Positions 25,643 to 35,220 of a stretch of 64,000 nt of DNA are shown here, one piece after another (the stretch's first letter is position 1; every line of letters starts with the position of its first letter). Where the stretch lies: NCBI GenBank assembly GCA_945928575.1, contig CAMENP010000002.1, forward strand, positions 124,001 to 188,000, given 5' to 3'. A model generated the notes under the pieces. That model made no database searches, had not been told where the DNA came from, and saw nothing but the letters and a program-made list of their open reading frames with translations. The stretch comes from an uncultured Butyrivibrio sp. GTDB lineage: Bacteria; Bacillota; Clostridia; Lachnospirales; Lachnospiraceae. Both the position numbers and the translations under genes were made by a program.

Positions 25643-26440
25643 ATGAAACAGGCACAGCGAAGAAGAATGGCATGGAAAATGCCCTCGGTATCGGCGCAGG
25701 GACTTAAGATTTTCGCATGCGTAACACTTATTCTCGGAAGCATCGGGATGATTATATTTGAAAAAGGAATTATTAATGTGGAGCAATACAAGGCGAACGA
25801 GTTAAATGACCTTCTGGCGGGAAACTCTGCGCTTATGGGACAGGTCGGAGCGGCGGTCGCATTGGGATTTATAGGCGGACTGGCATTGCCGATAATAGCA
25901 TTTCTTCTGACGGAAGGTTTTTTTAATACATCGTCATACATGAAATATCTTGGCGCCGTGCTTATATTCGCATTAATCAGTGAGATACCGTATGATTTTG
26001 CAATGTCAGGCAAGGTTATTGATTTTTCAAGCCAGAATCCGATGTTTGCAACGGCACTGTGTCTTGTTATGATGTATTTCTTCAGAATGACCGACAAGAC
26101 CGGAAAGGTTACGTCAGGGATATTGAAGTTCGTTATTATGTTGTGCGCTATTTTCTGGATAGTCGTTTTTCACTTATCGTACGGAATGAGCATGGTTTTG
26201 CTGGTATCGGTATTTTATATGCTGCGTAATAAACATGGCCTTAAGCTTGCTCTTGCTTTCATTGTTACTCTTTTTTGTGCATTCATGGGTCAGGGCTCAT
26301 ATATCGGAGTGGTTTCGTTGTATGGAATATATTGCTATAATGAGCACCGTGAACTTAAATGTTCAAAATATGTGTTCTATATAATATATCCTGCACACCT
26401 TCTTGTGCTTGGACTTATAACGAGATGCCTGATAAGGTAG
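25643..26440 (+). CDS. TraX-family membrane protein
   Basis: A 265-residue protein with eight or nine hydrophobic segments. The start of the hydrophobic part (SAQGLKIFACVTLILGSIGM) and the end (YVFYIIYPAHLLVLGLI) are typical of the TraX family (PF05857), named for an F-pilin acetylation protein; chromosomal homologues in Clostridia are probably membrane acyltransferases with unknown substrates. CTGGAGGA precedes the ATG, 26 nt after the galactanase stop, so it ends the sugar operon. A terminator follows. A role in sugar uptake is not evident. Confidence 0.8.
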   Translation: MKQAQRRRMAWKMPSVSAQGLKIFACVTLILGSIGMIIFEKGIINVEQYKANELNDLLAGNSALMGQVGAAVALGFIGGLALPIIAFLLTEGFFNTSSYMKYLGAVLIFALISEIPYDFAMSGKVIDFSSQNPMFATALCLVMMYFFRMTDKTGKVTSGILKFVIMLCAIFWIVVFHLSYGMSMVLLVSVFYMLRNKHGLKLALAFIVTLFCAFMGQGSYIGVVSLYGIYCYNEHRELKCSKYVFYIIYPAHLLVLGLITRCLIR

Positions 26441-26477
26441 CCGTTGATTTTTTGAATATGCAGTGATACAATATATC

Positions 26478-26514
26478 AGGGCAATGGTACGAATACCGTC
26501 CATTGCCCTTTATT
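26478..26514 (+). terminator. Rho-independent terminator of the sugar operon
   Basis: AGGGCAATGG (26478-26487) pairs with CCATTGCCCT (26500-26509), followed by TTTATTATT. Confidence 0.85.
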
Positions 26515-26538
26515 ATTGACTACGAAAGGATTGCAATG

Positions 26539-27639
26539 ATGGCAGGATCATCTTTTGGAACGATATTCAGAATTACTACATGGGGAGAGTCCCATGGCAA
26601 GGGCCTGGGCGTGGTTATTGACGGATGCCCGAGCGGAATAGAACTTTGTGAAGAAGATATACAGCGTATGCTCGACAGACGCAGACCGGGTGTAAGTAAT
26701 TATACGACAAGCCGTAAGGAAAGTGACAAAGCGGTTATTATGTCGGGTGTATTTGAAGGGAAGACAACGGGAACACCTATTTCGATAATGGTTTATAATG
26801 AAGACCACCATTCTGAAGATTATTCCGATATAGCGAATTTCTACAGGCCGGGACATGCGGATTATACGTTCGATTGTAAGTATGGTTTCAGGGATTACAG
26901 AGGCGGCGGACGTTCATCCGGAAGAGAGACGGTTGCAAGGGTTGCGGCTGGAGCGGTTGCATGTAAGCTTTTGCAGGCTCTTGGAATTGAAGTATGTGCA
27001 TATTCACAGTGCATTGGCGGAATCGGAATAGATTATGACAGGTTTGATATTCTTCAAAGAGATATGAACCCTTTTGCAATTCCGGATAAGGACGCTGCGG
27101 AAAGCATTGAATTATATGCAAAGCAGGCTATAGCGGATAAGGATTCGCTTGGCGGAATAATAGAATGTGTTATCAAGAATATGCCGGCGGGAGTAGGTGA
27201 ACCTGTTTTTGATAAATTGGATGCCAATCTCTCCAAAGCTATAATGTCAATCGGTGCGGTTAAGGGATTTGAGATAGGCGAGGGATTCATGGTTGCAGAG
27301 CTTAAAGGAAGTGAGAACAATGATGAATTCTATATGGACGGAGATAAGGTTAAGAAGCGCACCAATCATTCGGGCGGCGTGCTCGGAGGATTAAGTGACG
27401 GTTCGGACATTGTATTCCGTGCGGCAGTTAAACCTACACCGTCTATTTCGTCCTTACAGAACACGGTTGGCCGCGACGGAGAGGATATGCAGATTGCGAT
27501 AAGAGGAAGGCATGACCCGATGATAGTTCCGAGAGCTGTTGTTGTGGTTGAAGCTATGGCAGCATGCACGGTTGCCGATCTTCTGCTCAGTAACATGAGT
27601 TCGCGTATTGACAATGTAATTAAAGTGTACGAAAGGTAA
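26539..27639 (+). CDS. aroC: Chorismate synthase
   Basis: A 366-residue FMN-dependent enzyme that makes chorismate from EPSP, ending the shikimate pathway. The start MAGSSFGTIFRITTWGESHG and the signatures GRSSGRETVARVAAGA and the C-terminal GRHDPMIVPRA are all present. AAAGGA lies 8 nt before the ATG at 26539; the adjacent ATG at 26536 is also possible, while the frame opening at 26503 is inside a terminator and rejected. tgt follows after 6 nt. Confidence 0.96.
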   Translation: MAGSSFGTIFRITTWGESHGKGLGVVIDGCPSGIELCEEDIQRMLDRRRPGVSNYTTSRKESDKAVIMSGVFEGKTTGTPISIMVYNEDHHSEDYSDIANFYRPGHADYTFDCKYGFRDYRGGGRSSGRETVARVAAGAVACKLLQALGIEVCAYSQCIGGIGIDYDRFDILQRDMNPFAIPDKDAAESIELYAKQAIADKDSLGGIIECVIKNMPAGVGEPVFDKLDANLSKAIMSIGAVKGFEIGEGFMVAELKGSENNDEFYMDGDKVKKRTNHSGGVLGGLSDGSDIVFRAAVKPTPSISSLQNTVGRDGEDMQIAIRGRHDPMIVPRAVVVVEAMAACTVADLLLSNMSSRIDNVIKVYER

Positions 27640-27645
27640 TATTCA

Positions 27646-28779
27646 ATGTATAAGATATTAAATATGGAAGGCAGAGCCAAGAGAGCATCCTTTGAGACTG
27701 TGCACGGAACCATACAGACCCCTGTATTTATGAATGTCGGAACCGTCGGAGCGATAAAGGGCGCGGTTTCCACAATGGATCTTAAGGAAATAGGCTGTCA
27801 GGTGGAATTGTCTAACACATACCATCTTCATGTAAGAACCGGAGACCAGACTATTAAGGAACTTGGCGGACTGCATAAGTTTATGAATTGGGACAGACCC
27901 ATACTTACCGATTCGGGCGGATTTCAGGTTTTTTCACTTGCGAAGCTGCGTAAGATCAAGGAAGAAGGCGTATCATTTAATTCACATATTGACGGTCATA
28001 AGATTTTCATGGGCCCGGAACAGAGCATGCAGATACAGTCAAATCTCGGTTCGACCATTGCAATGGCTTTTGATGAGTGCATAGAGAACCCGTCTCCGAG
28101 AGAATATGTTCAAAAATCAGTTGACAGAACCACAAGATGGCTTGTAAGATGTAAAGAAGAGATGGCAAGGCTTAATGCATTGCCTGACACAGTTAATCCG
28201 CATCAGATGCTTTTTGGCATTAATCAGGGTGGAACGTATGATGACATCCGTATAGAACATGCGAAGGAGATATCGAAGCTTGATCTCGACGGTTACGCCG
28301 TGGGCGGACTCGCGGTCGGGGAATCACACGAAGAGATGTACAGAATACTTGACAGTGTTGTACCGTATCTTCCGGTTGATAAGCCGACATACCTTATGGG
28401 CGTCGGAACACCGGCGAATATACTTGAAGGTGTAGAGAGAGGAATAGATTTCTTTGACTGTGTATATCCTGCGCGTAACGGCAGACACGGACATGTATAT
28501 ACCCATTACGGTAAGCTTAATCTGTTCAATGCCAGATACGAGAAGGATCTGTCTCCGATAGAAGAGGGATGTAACTGCCCGGTGTGCCGTCATTATTCAA
28601 GAGCATATATAAGGCACCTTCTTAAGGCCGGAGAGATGTTAGGAATGAGATTCTGCGTGCTTCATAATCTTTATTATTATAATCATCTTATGGAAGAGAT
28701 AAGAGAAGCACTTGAGAATAACAGATTTGGTGAATTTAAGAAGAGAACATTAGAAAGATTCAAGGAGGATTCAAAATGA
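27646..28779 (+). CDS. tgt: Queuine (preQ1) tRNA-ribosyltransferase
   Basis: A 377-residue enzyme exchanging guanine 34 for preQ1 in tRNAs with GUN anticodons. LTDSGGFQVFSL holds the general acid/base Asp, DFFDCVYPARNGRHG holds the nucleophilic Asp, and CNCPVC with a later His in VLHNLYYY forms the zinc site. Full family length. Its stop overlaps the yajC start (ATGA), the usual tgt-yajC pairing. No queuosine synthesis genes are in the window. Confidence 0.96.
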   Translation: MYKILNMEGRAKRASFETVHGTIQTPVFMNVGTVGAIKGAVSTMDLKEIGCQVELSNTYHLHVRTGDQTIKELGGLHKFMNWDRPILTDSGGFQVFSLAKLRKIKEEGVSFNSHIDGHKIFMGPEQSMQIQSNLGSTIAMAFDECIENPSPREYVQKSVDRTTRWLVRCKEEMARLNALPDTVNPHQMLFGINQGGTYDDIRIEHAKEISKLDLDGYAVGGLAVGESHEEMYRILDSVVPYLPVDKPTYLMGVGTPANILEGVERGIDFFDCVYPARNGRHGHVYTHYGKLNLFNARYEKDLSPIEEGCNCPVCRHYSRAYIRHLLKAGEMLGMRFCVLHNLYYYNHLMEEIREALENNRFGEFKKRTLERFKEDSK

Positions 28780-29072
28780 TTTTAGCAGCAGCCGGAGGAA
28801 CACAGATTGTATTTATAATAGGATATATCATTTTCTTTGCAGCATTGATGTATTTTATCGCAATCAGACCACAGAAGAAACAGCAGAAGAAACAGCAGGA
28901 ACTTCTCAACTCAATGGAGAAGGGCGACAGCGTTCTTACAACAAGCGGTTTCTATGGAGTTGTAATTGATATTACAGATGATACAGTAATCGTTGAGTTC
29001 GGTAACAACAAGAACTGCCGTATACCTATGCAGAAAGCAGCAATCGTTGAAATCGAGAAGGCAGAGGCATAA
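28776..29072 (+). CDS. yajC: Preprotein translocase subunit YajC
   Basis: A 98-residue single-span membrane protein. A membrane helix at residues 10-28 is followed by the hallmark IRPQKKQQKKQQELLNSM and then the small beta domain with GDSVLTTSGFYGVV. YajC associates with SecDF, which is not in the window. The gene overlaps tgt by 4 nt and AAGGAGG lies within tgt before the start. A terminator follows. Confidence 0.95.
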   Translation: MILAAAGGTQIVFIIGYIIFFAALMYFIAIRPQKKQQKKQQELLNSMEKGDSVLTTSGFYGVVIDITDDTVIVEFGNNKNCRIPMQKAAIVEIEKAEA

Positions 29073-29100
29073 TAACATCTGCCGCACACATTGAAATCAG

Positions 29101-29132
29101 ACCCTCTTTTGGCATGCCTTAAGAGGGTTTTT
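29101..29132 (+). terminator. Rho-independent terminator after yajC
   Basis: ACCCTCTT (29101-29108) pairs with AAGAGGGT (29121-29128), followed by a T run. Confidence 0.9.
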
Positions 29133-29174
29133 GCTATTTTTTATATTATACATAAATGTGAAAGGGTTATTTAT

Positions 29175-30305
29175 ATGAAAGTTATGCACTTATCGGATCT
29201 GCATCTTGGCAAGCGGGTTAACGAATTCTCTATGATCGATGACCAAAGATACATTCTGAAACAGGTAACGGATATTGTAATTAATGATAAAATAGATGCC
29301 GTTATGATTGCCGGTGACATTTATGACAGACAGGTGCCGCCTGTGCAGGCTGTTGAACTGTTTGATGCATTCTTGACCGGGCTTATGAATATGAATATAC
29401 CGGTGCTTGCGATAAGCGGAAATCATGACTCGGCGGAGAGGATTGCTTTCGGATCGGATATAATGAGCGCCGGACATATATATATGTCGCGTGCGTATGA
29501 GGGAAGCATGCAGTGTGTTACACTCAATGATGAATACGGACCGGTCAATTTCTATATGCTTCCGTTTATCAAGCCTTCATATGTAAGGCCTTATTTTGAT
29601 GATGATATCAAGGATTATAATGATGCCGTCCGCACGGTAATTCAGAACACGGAATATAATACCGGAGAACGTAATGTTATAATATCACATCAGTTCGTTA
29701 CGGGTGCACAGACATGCCAGTCAGAGGAGATTACAGTTGGAGGTCTTGATAACGTCGATGCTTCAGCATATGCTCTTTTTGACTATGCGGCGCTTGGACA
29801 TATTCACGGGCCACAGGACATGGGTGATAGAATAAGATACTGTGGGACATTGTTAAAATATTCTTTTTCCGAAATCAATCATAAGAAATCGGTCACGATA
29901 GTTGAACTTGGAGCGAAAGGCAATGTGAATATCGAACTTAAACCTCTGAAGCCGCTCAGGGATATGCGTGAAATAAAAGGAACATATATGGAAGTGACGG
30001 CAAGAGATTTCTACCGGGATCTTAATACTGATGATTATTATCATATAATACTTACCGATGAGGAGGATGTATATGATGCCGCAGCCAAGCTTCGTGTAAT
30101 ATATCCTAATCTGATGAAAATAACATATGATAATATAAGAACAAGAAATGACGCAGCTTACAATATACAGGATGAACACCGGGATAATATGAAACCGGAG
30201 GATTTTCTCAACGAATTATATGAACTCCAGAACGGGTGCGGCATGAACGAGGAACAGATGAAATATGCCAAAGAACTTTTTGAGAAAGTGAGGGAGGATG
30301 CATGA
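29175..30305 (+). CDS. sbcD: DNA repair exonuclease subunit SbcD (Mre11 type)
   Basis: A 376-residue metallophosphoesterase, the nuclease subunit of the SbcCD complex that opens hairpins and processes double-strand ends. Metal-binding motifs are MHLSDLHLG, IAGDIYDR, AISGNHDS and the later GHIHGPQ. The frame extends to 29091, but AAAGGG precedes the ATG at 29175, and MKVMHLSDLHLG is the standard N-terminus. The stop overlaps the sbcC start by 4 nt. Confidence 0.95.
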   Translation: MKVMHLSDLHLGKRVNEFSMIDDQRYILKQVTDIVINDKIDAVMIAGDIYDRQVPPVQAVELFDAFLTGLMNMNIPVLAISGNHDSAERIAFGSDIMSAGHIYMSRAYEGSMQCVTLNDEYGPVNFYMLPFIKPSYVRPYFDDDIKDYNDAVRTVIQNTEYNTGERNVIISHQFVTGAQTCQSEEITVGGLDNVDASAYALFDYAALGHIHGPQDMGDRIRYCGTLLKYSFSEINHKKSVTIVELGAKGNVNIELKPLKPLRDMREIKGTYMEVTARDFYRDLNTDDYYHIILTDEEDVYDAAAKLRVIYPNLMKITYDNIRTRNDAAYNIQDEHRDNMKPEDFLNELYELQNGCGMNEEQMKYAKELFEKVREDA

Positions 30306-33073
30306 GACCGGTTAAGCTTATAATGTCAGCATTCGGACCATACGCCGGATGCGTTGAAATACCTTTTGAAGAATTCGGAAGTAAAGGGCTTTACCTGATA
30401 AACGGCGATACAGGGTCGGGCAAAACAACGATATTTGATGCAATCTGTTTTGCGCTTTACGGTGAACCGAGCGGCAATGTGAGAGAAGAACGCATGTTAA
30501 GAAGCCAGTATGCCGAAGAGGACACCCCTACATATGTTGATATGGATTTTGAATTTCATGGCAGCAAATATAATGTCAGGAGGAATCCCGCATATATGCG
30601 CCCCAAGAGGCATGGCGAAGGATTTACAGAGGAAAAAGCAAATGCCGTGCTCACATACCCCGATGGGAAGATAGTCGACGGTACAACACTTGTGACTCAG
30701 GCAGTGACCGAAATCCTGGGGCTTAACAGGCAGCAGTTCGGACAGATCGCTATGATTGCACAGGGTGATTTCCTGAAGCTTCTGTTAGCCAGAACGGACG
30801 AAAGAAGTGAGATATTCAGAGAGATTTTTAAGACCGGATATTATTACAGATTCCAGACGGAAGTCTCCGGTGAGATGAACAGGCTTAAGTCGGAACTTAA
30901 AGAACAACAGAAAAATATAAAACAATACACTAACGAACTTACATGCGGTGCGAATACTCTTTATGTAGAAGAACTTAAGGATGTTAAGCAGAGGGCAGAA
31001 GCCGAAGACCCGGCGCAAATAACGGAACTTGCCGGACGGCTTATCAAATCGCAGACAGAAGAGGTTGAAGCACTTTCGGCAAGACTTAAAGCCGTGGATG
31101 AACGCTTAAACAATCTCGCGGTTGAAGAACAGAATGCTCTCAAGGCAGCCAGATTACAAAAACAGATAGAAGCGGCTGCAAAAGAGACAGAAATTTTGTC
31201 AGGAAAATCGGATTTTTTGAGGGCCACAGCCAAAACAGCGGCCGGACAGGCTGAAAAGCTGCCGGAAGTTTATGAACGCATATCGAATTTAAAAATAAAT
31301 ATGGCACAGTACGAGGAATACGACAGCCTTCTGAAACAGAGACAGAAACTTGCGGACCGGATCAACAAGATTCAGACAGGAACCCGTGATGCCGAAAGGA
31401 AACTTGAAGCAGGGCAGAAAGAACTTGAAGAATTTAAAACACGGTATGCCGGTCTGGAAAATGCGGCAGCGGATAAAGAACGTTTTGCTGCAGACCTGAA
31501 GAGAATAAAAAGCGAAGGCACAGAATTAAAAAGCATCTGTGACGATATAGACAAATATTACGATAAGAAAAGAGAGTGTGATAACCTTACCGCCGGATAT
31601 ATCGAGGAACGCAGTAAATACCAAAGAATGCAGCAGGAACTGAGCAGGCTTGAAGATATTTTTATGGATTCTCAGGCGGGACTTATCGCACAGAAACTTG
31701 AGGACGGTAAGCCGTGCCCGGTATGCGGTTCGCTTACACATCCGTCACCGAGAATATCGACGGGAAGAGTTGTTGAAAAAGCAGAGCTTGATAATATGAG
31801 AAAAGCTGTCACGGCAGAACGCTGGTCATATGAGAAATACAGTGAACAGACCGGAACGGCCAAAGCGGAATGTGACGCACTTGGCAGAACCCTTCTCAAA
31901 AGAATGGAAGCATATGATAACTGTGATAATATTGATGATGCCCGAAAGACGGTTGACGGGCTGCTTGTGCGTAAGAAAGAAGAATTTGCATCAGCCAGAA
32001 ATGATTTTCTGAAAGCAGAAAAACAGGTTGCCGAAAGGATGGAACTTGGCGTGAAGATAACACGGACTGAGAATACAATAAACGATCTGAATTCACGGAT
32101 CAAAACGTATTCCGCAGAATGTGCATCCGCGAAGGCATCACACGAATCGGTCTGTGTCAATATTGAGGAAAAAGAGAAAAAACTCAAATCTGCCTCATAT
32201 GAAGAAATACGCAATGAATGTGATAAGCTGCAGGAAGAAGCAGATAAAATCAAACGCGATGCCGATAGTACGGCACAGGAATACAACAGGATCCGCGATG
32301 AGTTTATGAAGGCGGAAAGCAATATGCATACTCTTATGCAGGAATTGGAACCGATTAAAGAAATCGACGCGCAACAGGTTAAGAACGCCAAAGATAAGGC
32401 AGCAGAAGAGAAAAACAGCCTTACCGAAATGATAAGGAAGTCGGATGCCGCCATAAGCATAAATATTAAGGCAAGGGATGGCATTGCATCGGTAGTTGAA
32501 AATATTGATGCGGACAATAAACGTTATGCATGGCTGAAATCACTTTCCGATACCGTGAACGGAACGGTTTCCGGCCGCGATAAAATAATGCTTGAAACAT
32601 ATGTGCAGACTGTATATTTTGACAGGATCATCAACTGCGCCAATTCACGTTTTATGGTAATGAGCGACGGAAGGTATGAACTCAGAAGATGCAGGACGGC
32701 GCAGAACCGCAGGACGCAGAGCGGACTGGAGCTTGAAGTTATTGACCATTACAACGGAAGCGTAAGAAGTGTCAGGACACTGTCGGGCGGTGAATCGTTT
32801 ATGGCATCTTTATCACTGGCACTCGGCCTTGCCGATGAGATACAGCGTAACGCAGGAGGAATACAGCTTGATACCATGTTTATAGACGAAGGATTCGGCT
32901 CGCTTGATGATGAAGCACTTTCAAAAGCTGTGGGCGTTCTGTCGGAACTTTCATCAGGTAACAGACTGGTCGGCATTATTTCACATGTAGGCTCCCTTCA
33001 GGAGAAGATAGACCGTAAAATCACGGTCACTAAGCGCCCTATGGGAGGAAGTACGGTAAAAATTACATTTTAA
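30302..33073 (+). CDS. sbcC: DNA repair ATPase subunit SbcC (Rad50 type)
   Basis: A 923-residue SMC-like ATPase. The Walker A is GDTGSGKTT (35-43), two long coiled coils flank a zinc hook CPVC near residue 471, the ABC signature LSGGESF lies near 826, and the Walker B reads MFIDEGFGSLD. Rad50-type proteins tether DNA ends and control the SbcD nuclease. It is cotranscribed with sbcD. Length is within the family range. I saw no terminator directly after it. Confidence 0.95.
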   Translation: MRPVKLIMSAFGPYAGCVEIPFEEFGSKGLYLINGDTGSGKTTIFDAICFALYGEPSGNVREERMLRSQYAEEDTPTYVDMDFEFHGSKYNVRRNPAYMRPKRHGEGFTEEKANAVLTYPDGKIVDGTTLVTQAVTEILGLNRQQFGQIAMIAQGDFLKLLLARTDERSEIFREIFKTGYYYRFQTEVSGEMNRLKSELKEQQKNIKQYTNELTCGANTLYVEELKDVKQRAEAEDPAQITELAGRLIKSQTEEVEALSARLKAVDERLNNLAVEEQNALKAARLQKQIEAAAKETEILSGKSDFLRATAKTAAGQAEKLPEVYERISNLKINMAQYEEYDSLLKQRQKLADRINKIQTGTRDAERKLEAGQKELEEFKTRYAGLENAAADKERFAADLKRIKSEGTELKSICDDIDKYYDKKRECDNLTAGYIEERSKYQRMQQELSRLEDIFMDSQAGLIAQKLEDGKPCPVCGSLTHPSPRISTGRVVEKAELDNMRKAVTAERWSYEKYSEQTGTAKAECDALGRTLLKRMEAYDNCDNIDDARKTVDGLLVRKKEEFASARNDFLKAEKQVAERMELGVKITRTENTINDLNSRIKTYSAECASAKASHESVCVNIEEKEKKLKSASYEEIRNECDKLQEEADKIKRDADSTAQEYNRIRDEFMKAESNMHTLMQELEPIKEIDAQQVKNAKDKAAEEKNSLTEMIRKSDAAISINIKARDGIASVVENIDADNKRYAWLKSLSDTVNGTVSGRDKIMLETYVQTVYFDRIINCANSRFMVMSDGRYELRRCRTAQNRRTQSGLELEVIDHYNGSVRSVRTLSGGESFMASLSLALGLADEIQRNAGGIQLDTMFIDEGFGSLDDEALSKAVGVLSELSSGNRLVGIISHVGSLQEKIDRKITVTKRPMGGSTVKITF

Positions 33074-33109
33074 TAATGTGAATTCTGGATATTTATAATT
33101 AGATACAAT

Positions 33110-33139
33110 TTGTACGAGTATCAAGGTTAAATTTATACT
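33110..33139 (+). promoter_or_regulatory. Sigma-A type promoter of the GH5 gene
   Basis: TTGTAC (33110-33115), an 18-nt spacer and TATACT (33134-33139). The leader is about 50 nt. Confidence 0.55.
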
Positions 33140-33155
33140 GTATTCTGAACATAAT

Positions 33156-33173
33156 TATTATGGTATCATAATA
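33156..33173 (+). promoter_or_regulatory. Operator-like palindrome in the GH5 leader
   Basis: TATTATG-GTAT-CATAATA, perfect 7-bp arms, about 10 nt downstream of the predicted transcription start and 24 nt before the ATG. A regulator site is plausible. Confidence 0.45.
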
Positions 33174-33197
33174 CAGATAAAACCAAAGGAGGGTTTC

Positions 33198-35024
33198 ATG
33201 AAAACTTTAAAACTTAAAAGAATTTTCACAACACTGCTTGCGGTTATGCTTATTGCATCTATGGCGATAGCAGCAACAGCATGCGGAAAGAAATCATCTT
33301 CTGCAGATGCCAATGCATCTACAACCGCAGCATCAGAAGATGGTAACAACGGAGAGGAGACAAAGAGCGATGCTGATCTTTCTTCAATTGAGTTCGTAAG
33401 AAAGATGGGTAACGGTATTAACCTTGGTAACACACTTGAGGCATATAACCATGCCGCAGGTACTAATCTTGCCACTAAGGTATATGAGACAGCATGGGGT
33501 CAGCCTGTTACTACTCAGGATATGATCAAGGGCATGAAAGCAGCCGGATTTGACACAATCAGAATTCCTGTAGCATGGACTAACATGATGAATTATGAAG
33601 ACGGCGATTACACAATCGGCACAGCATATCTCGACAGAGTTGAGGAGATTACCAAATGGGCAGTAGATGCCGGAATGTATGTAATCATCAACGACCACTG
33701 GGATGGCGGCTGGTGGGGTATGTTCGGTTCCAAGACTGAAGAGACCAGAACAAAGGCCATGACTATGTACAAAGAAATCTGGAAGCAGATCGCGGACAGA
33801 TTTAAAGATTACTCATATAACGTAATTCTTGAATCTGCTAACGAGGAACTTGGTTCCAAACTCAATGATACAACAGTATGCAAAGATTCAGGTGCCCTTT
33901 CGGACGATGAATTATACACTGTAACCAATGAAATCAATCAGGCATTTGTTGACACCGTAAGAGCTGCCGGCGGATATAATGAGGACAGATTCCTTCTTAT
34001 TGCCGGATACAACACAGACATCACCAAGACATGTGATGACAGATTTGTAATGCCTACAGATTCAGCTAAGGATAAGCTTCTTATTTCAGTTCATTTCTAT
34101 GAGCCATGGAGCTACTGTGCTGAGGAAATGGAATCAGCAGCACCTTGGGGAACCAAGAAAGAATTTGCTGCAATGAGCGAATCACTTGACAAGATGACCA
34201 AGTTCACGGACAAGGGAATCGGTGTTGTAATCGGTGAGTATGCAGCAATGCCTCTTAAGGATAAGTCATTCAAAGAGAACATGAATACATATCATTCAAA
34301 TATTCTTGATATCTGCGATATCAATGATTATTGCCCGATCCTTTGGGACAGAGGCGACTTCTTCAGCAAGACTGACTGCAAGCTTATAGATAATGATATG
34401 GCTAAGATTTATGCTTCACGTAATTACGAGAACGAATCAAAGAAGTCAGTAGATGATGTTAAGGCTGATGCCAAGGCAGAGATGGATTCATTTGTTAAGG
34501 ATGCTCCGGACTCATTTGCAAAAGATGATGTACAGGCAGATCCTGACAGCGCAACCGCATGGATCATGTATAACGGCGGCGGAGTTCAGTACAGCGTAGG
34601 TGATACATATAATCCGGCACCTGTTGCAGGAGTTACGGCTACAGATGTACAGATCACAGGAGCAGGTACATATACCGTTGCACTTGATTTCACTGGTTTA
34701 AGTGACGGCAAGGCATATGGACTTACATTCGCAGCAGTAGGACTTTCAAACGGTGAGATTCTCTATCCTGGATATACAATGGATATCAAGGAGATTAAGA
34801 TCAACGGTCAGGCTATCACACTTGCAGCTAAGCCGTATACCGCATCTGATGATGAGAAGTGCACACGTGTTAACCTCTATAACGAATGGGTATCAAAGCT
34901 TCCTGATGATGCTCATACACTCGACGGCAACCTTGACGGATGTTCAGCAGTTATCGTTAATAAGGATGATTTTGCTGAAGTTGAGAAGATCGAAGTAACA
35001 TTTGATTATGTTGCACCACAGTAA
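33198..35024 (+). CDS. Glycoside hydrolase family 5 lipoprotein (cellulase-like)
   Basis: A 608-residue surface lipoprotein: signal with ATACG box (Cys29), an acidic Ser/Thr/Asn linker (30-60), a GH5 barrel (about 62-420) and a C-terminal beta-rich domain (about 445-605). GH5 hallmarks are GINLGNTLEA, RIPVAW, the acid/base E216 in ESANEELG, HFYEPW and the nucleophile E347 in VIGEYAA. The pattern suggests endo-beta-1,4-glucanase or a related hemicellulase; substrate is not certain. The C-terminal domain is not one I recognise and may bind carbohydrate. AAAGGAGGG precedes the ATG, and the gene has its own promoter and terminator. Confidence 0.9.
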   Translation: MKTLKLKRIFTTLLAVMLIASMAIAATACGKKSSSADANASTTAASEDGNNGEETKSDADLSSIEFVRKMGNGINLGNTLEAYNHAAGTNLATKVYETAWGQPVTTQDMIKGMKAAGFDTIRIPVAWTNMMNYEDGDYTIGTAYLDRVEEITKWAVDAGMYVIINDHWDGGWWGMFGSKTEETRTKAMTMYKEIWKQIADRFKDYSYNVILESANEELGSKLNDTTVCKDSGALSDDELYTVTNEINQAFVDTVRAAGGYNEDRFLLIAGYNTDITKTCDDRFVMPTDSAKDKLLISVHFYEPWSYCAEEMESAAPWGTKKEFAAMSESLDKMTKFTDKGIGVVIGEYAAMPLKDKSFKENMNTYHSNILDICDINDYCPILWDRGDFFSKTDCKLIDNDMAKIYASRNYENESKKSVDDVKADAKAEMDSFVKDAPDSFAKDDVQADPDSATAWIMYNGGGVQYSVGDTYNPAPVAGVTATDVQITGAGTYTVALDFTGLSDGKAYGLTFAAVGLSNGEILYPGYTMDIKEIKINGQAITLAAKPYTASDDEKCTRVNLYNEWVSKLPDDAHTLDGNLDGCSAVIVNKDDFAEVEKIEVTFDYVAPQ

Positions 35025-35051
35025 GATAAATAAAATCAACTAAATTAAATA

Positions 35052-35119
35052 AAAGACATCATTTCTTTTGAAGTAATCATCAAGTATAATTACTAGAAAT
35101 TGTAAATGGTGTCTTTTTT
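35052..35119 (+). terminator. Long two-stage terminator hairpin after the GH5 gene
   Basis: AAAGACATCATTT (35052-35064) pairs with AAATGGTGTCTTT (35104-35116) with one G-T pair and runs into six T. The loop holds an inner hairpin AGTAAT/ATTACT. Confidence 0.8.
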
Positions 35120-35132
35120 ATGGTGCAAAGGC

Positions 35133-35161
35133 TTGTTTTTTTGAGCTGATTATTATAAAAT
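35133..35161 (+). promoter_or_regulatory. Sigma-A type promoter of the leuB-ilvD-ilvB operon
   Basis: TTGTTT (35133-35138), a 17-nt spacer and TAAAAT (35156-35161). The leader of about 50 nt is too short for a T-box or leader-peptide attenuator. Confidence 0.6.
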
Positions 35162-35220
35162 TTAATTTAATGGTATTTGCACACAGGATGCCGAATAATA
35201 GAAGTAAAGAGGAAATAAAT

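Noticed and set aside
31672-32517. Long minus-strand frame opposite sbcC
   Set aside because: Ser/Leu-rich translation without ribosome binding site or motifs; it is a shadow of the coiled-coil coding strand.
35162-35220. T-box or leader-peptide attenuator in front of leuB-ilvD-ilvB
   Set aside because: The leader is only about 50 nt and has no specifier-like or terminator/antiterminator structure.
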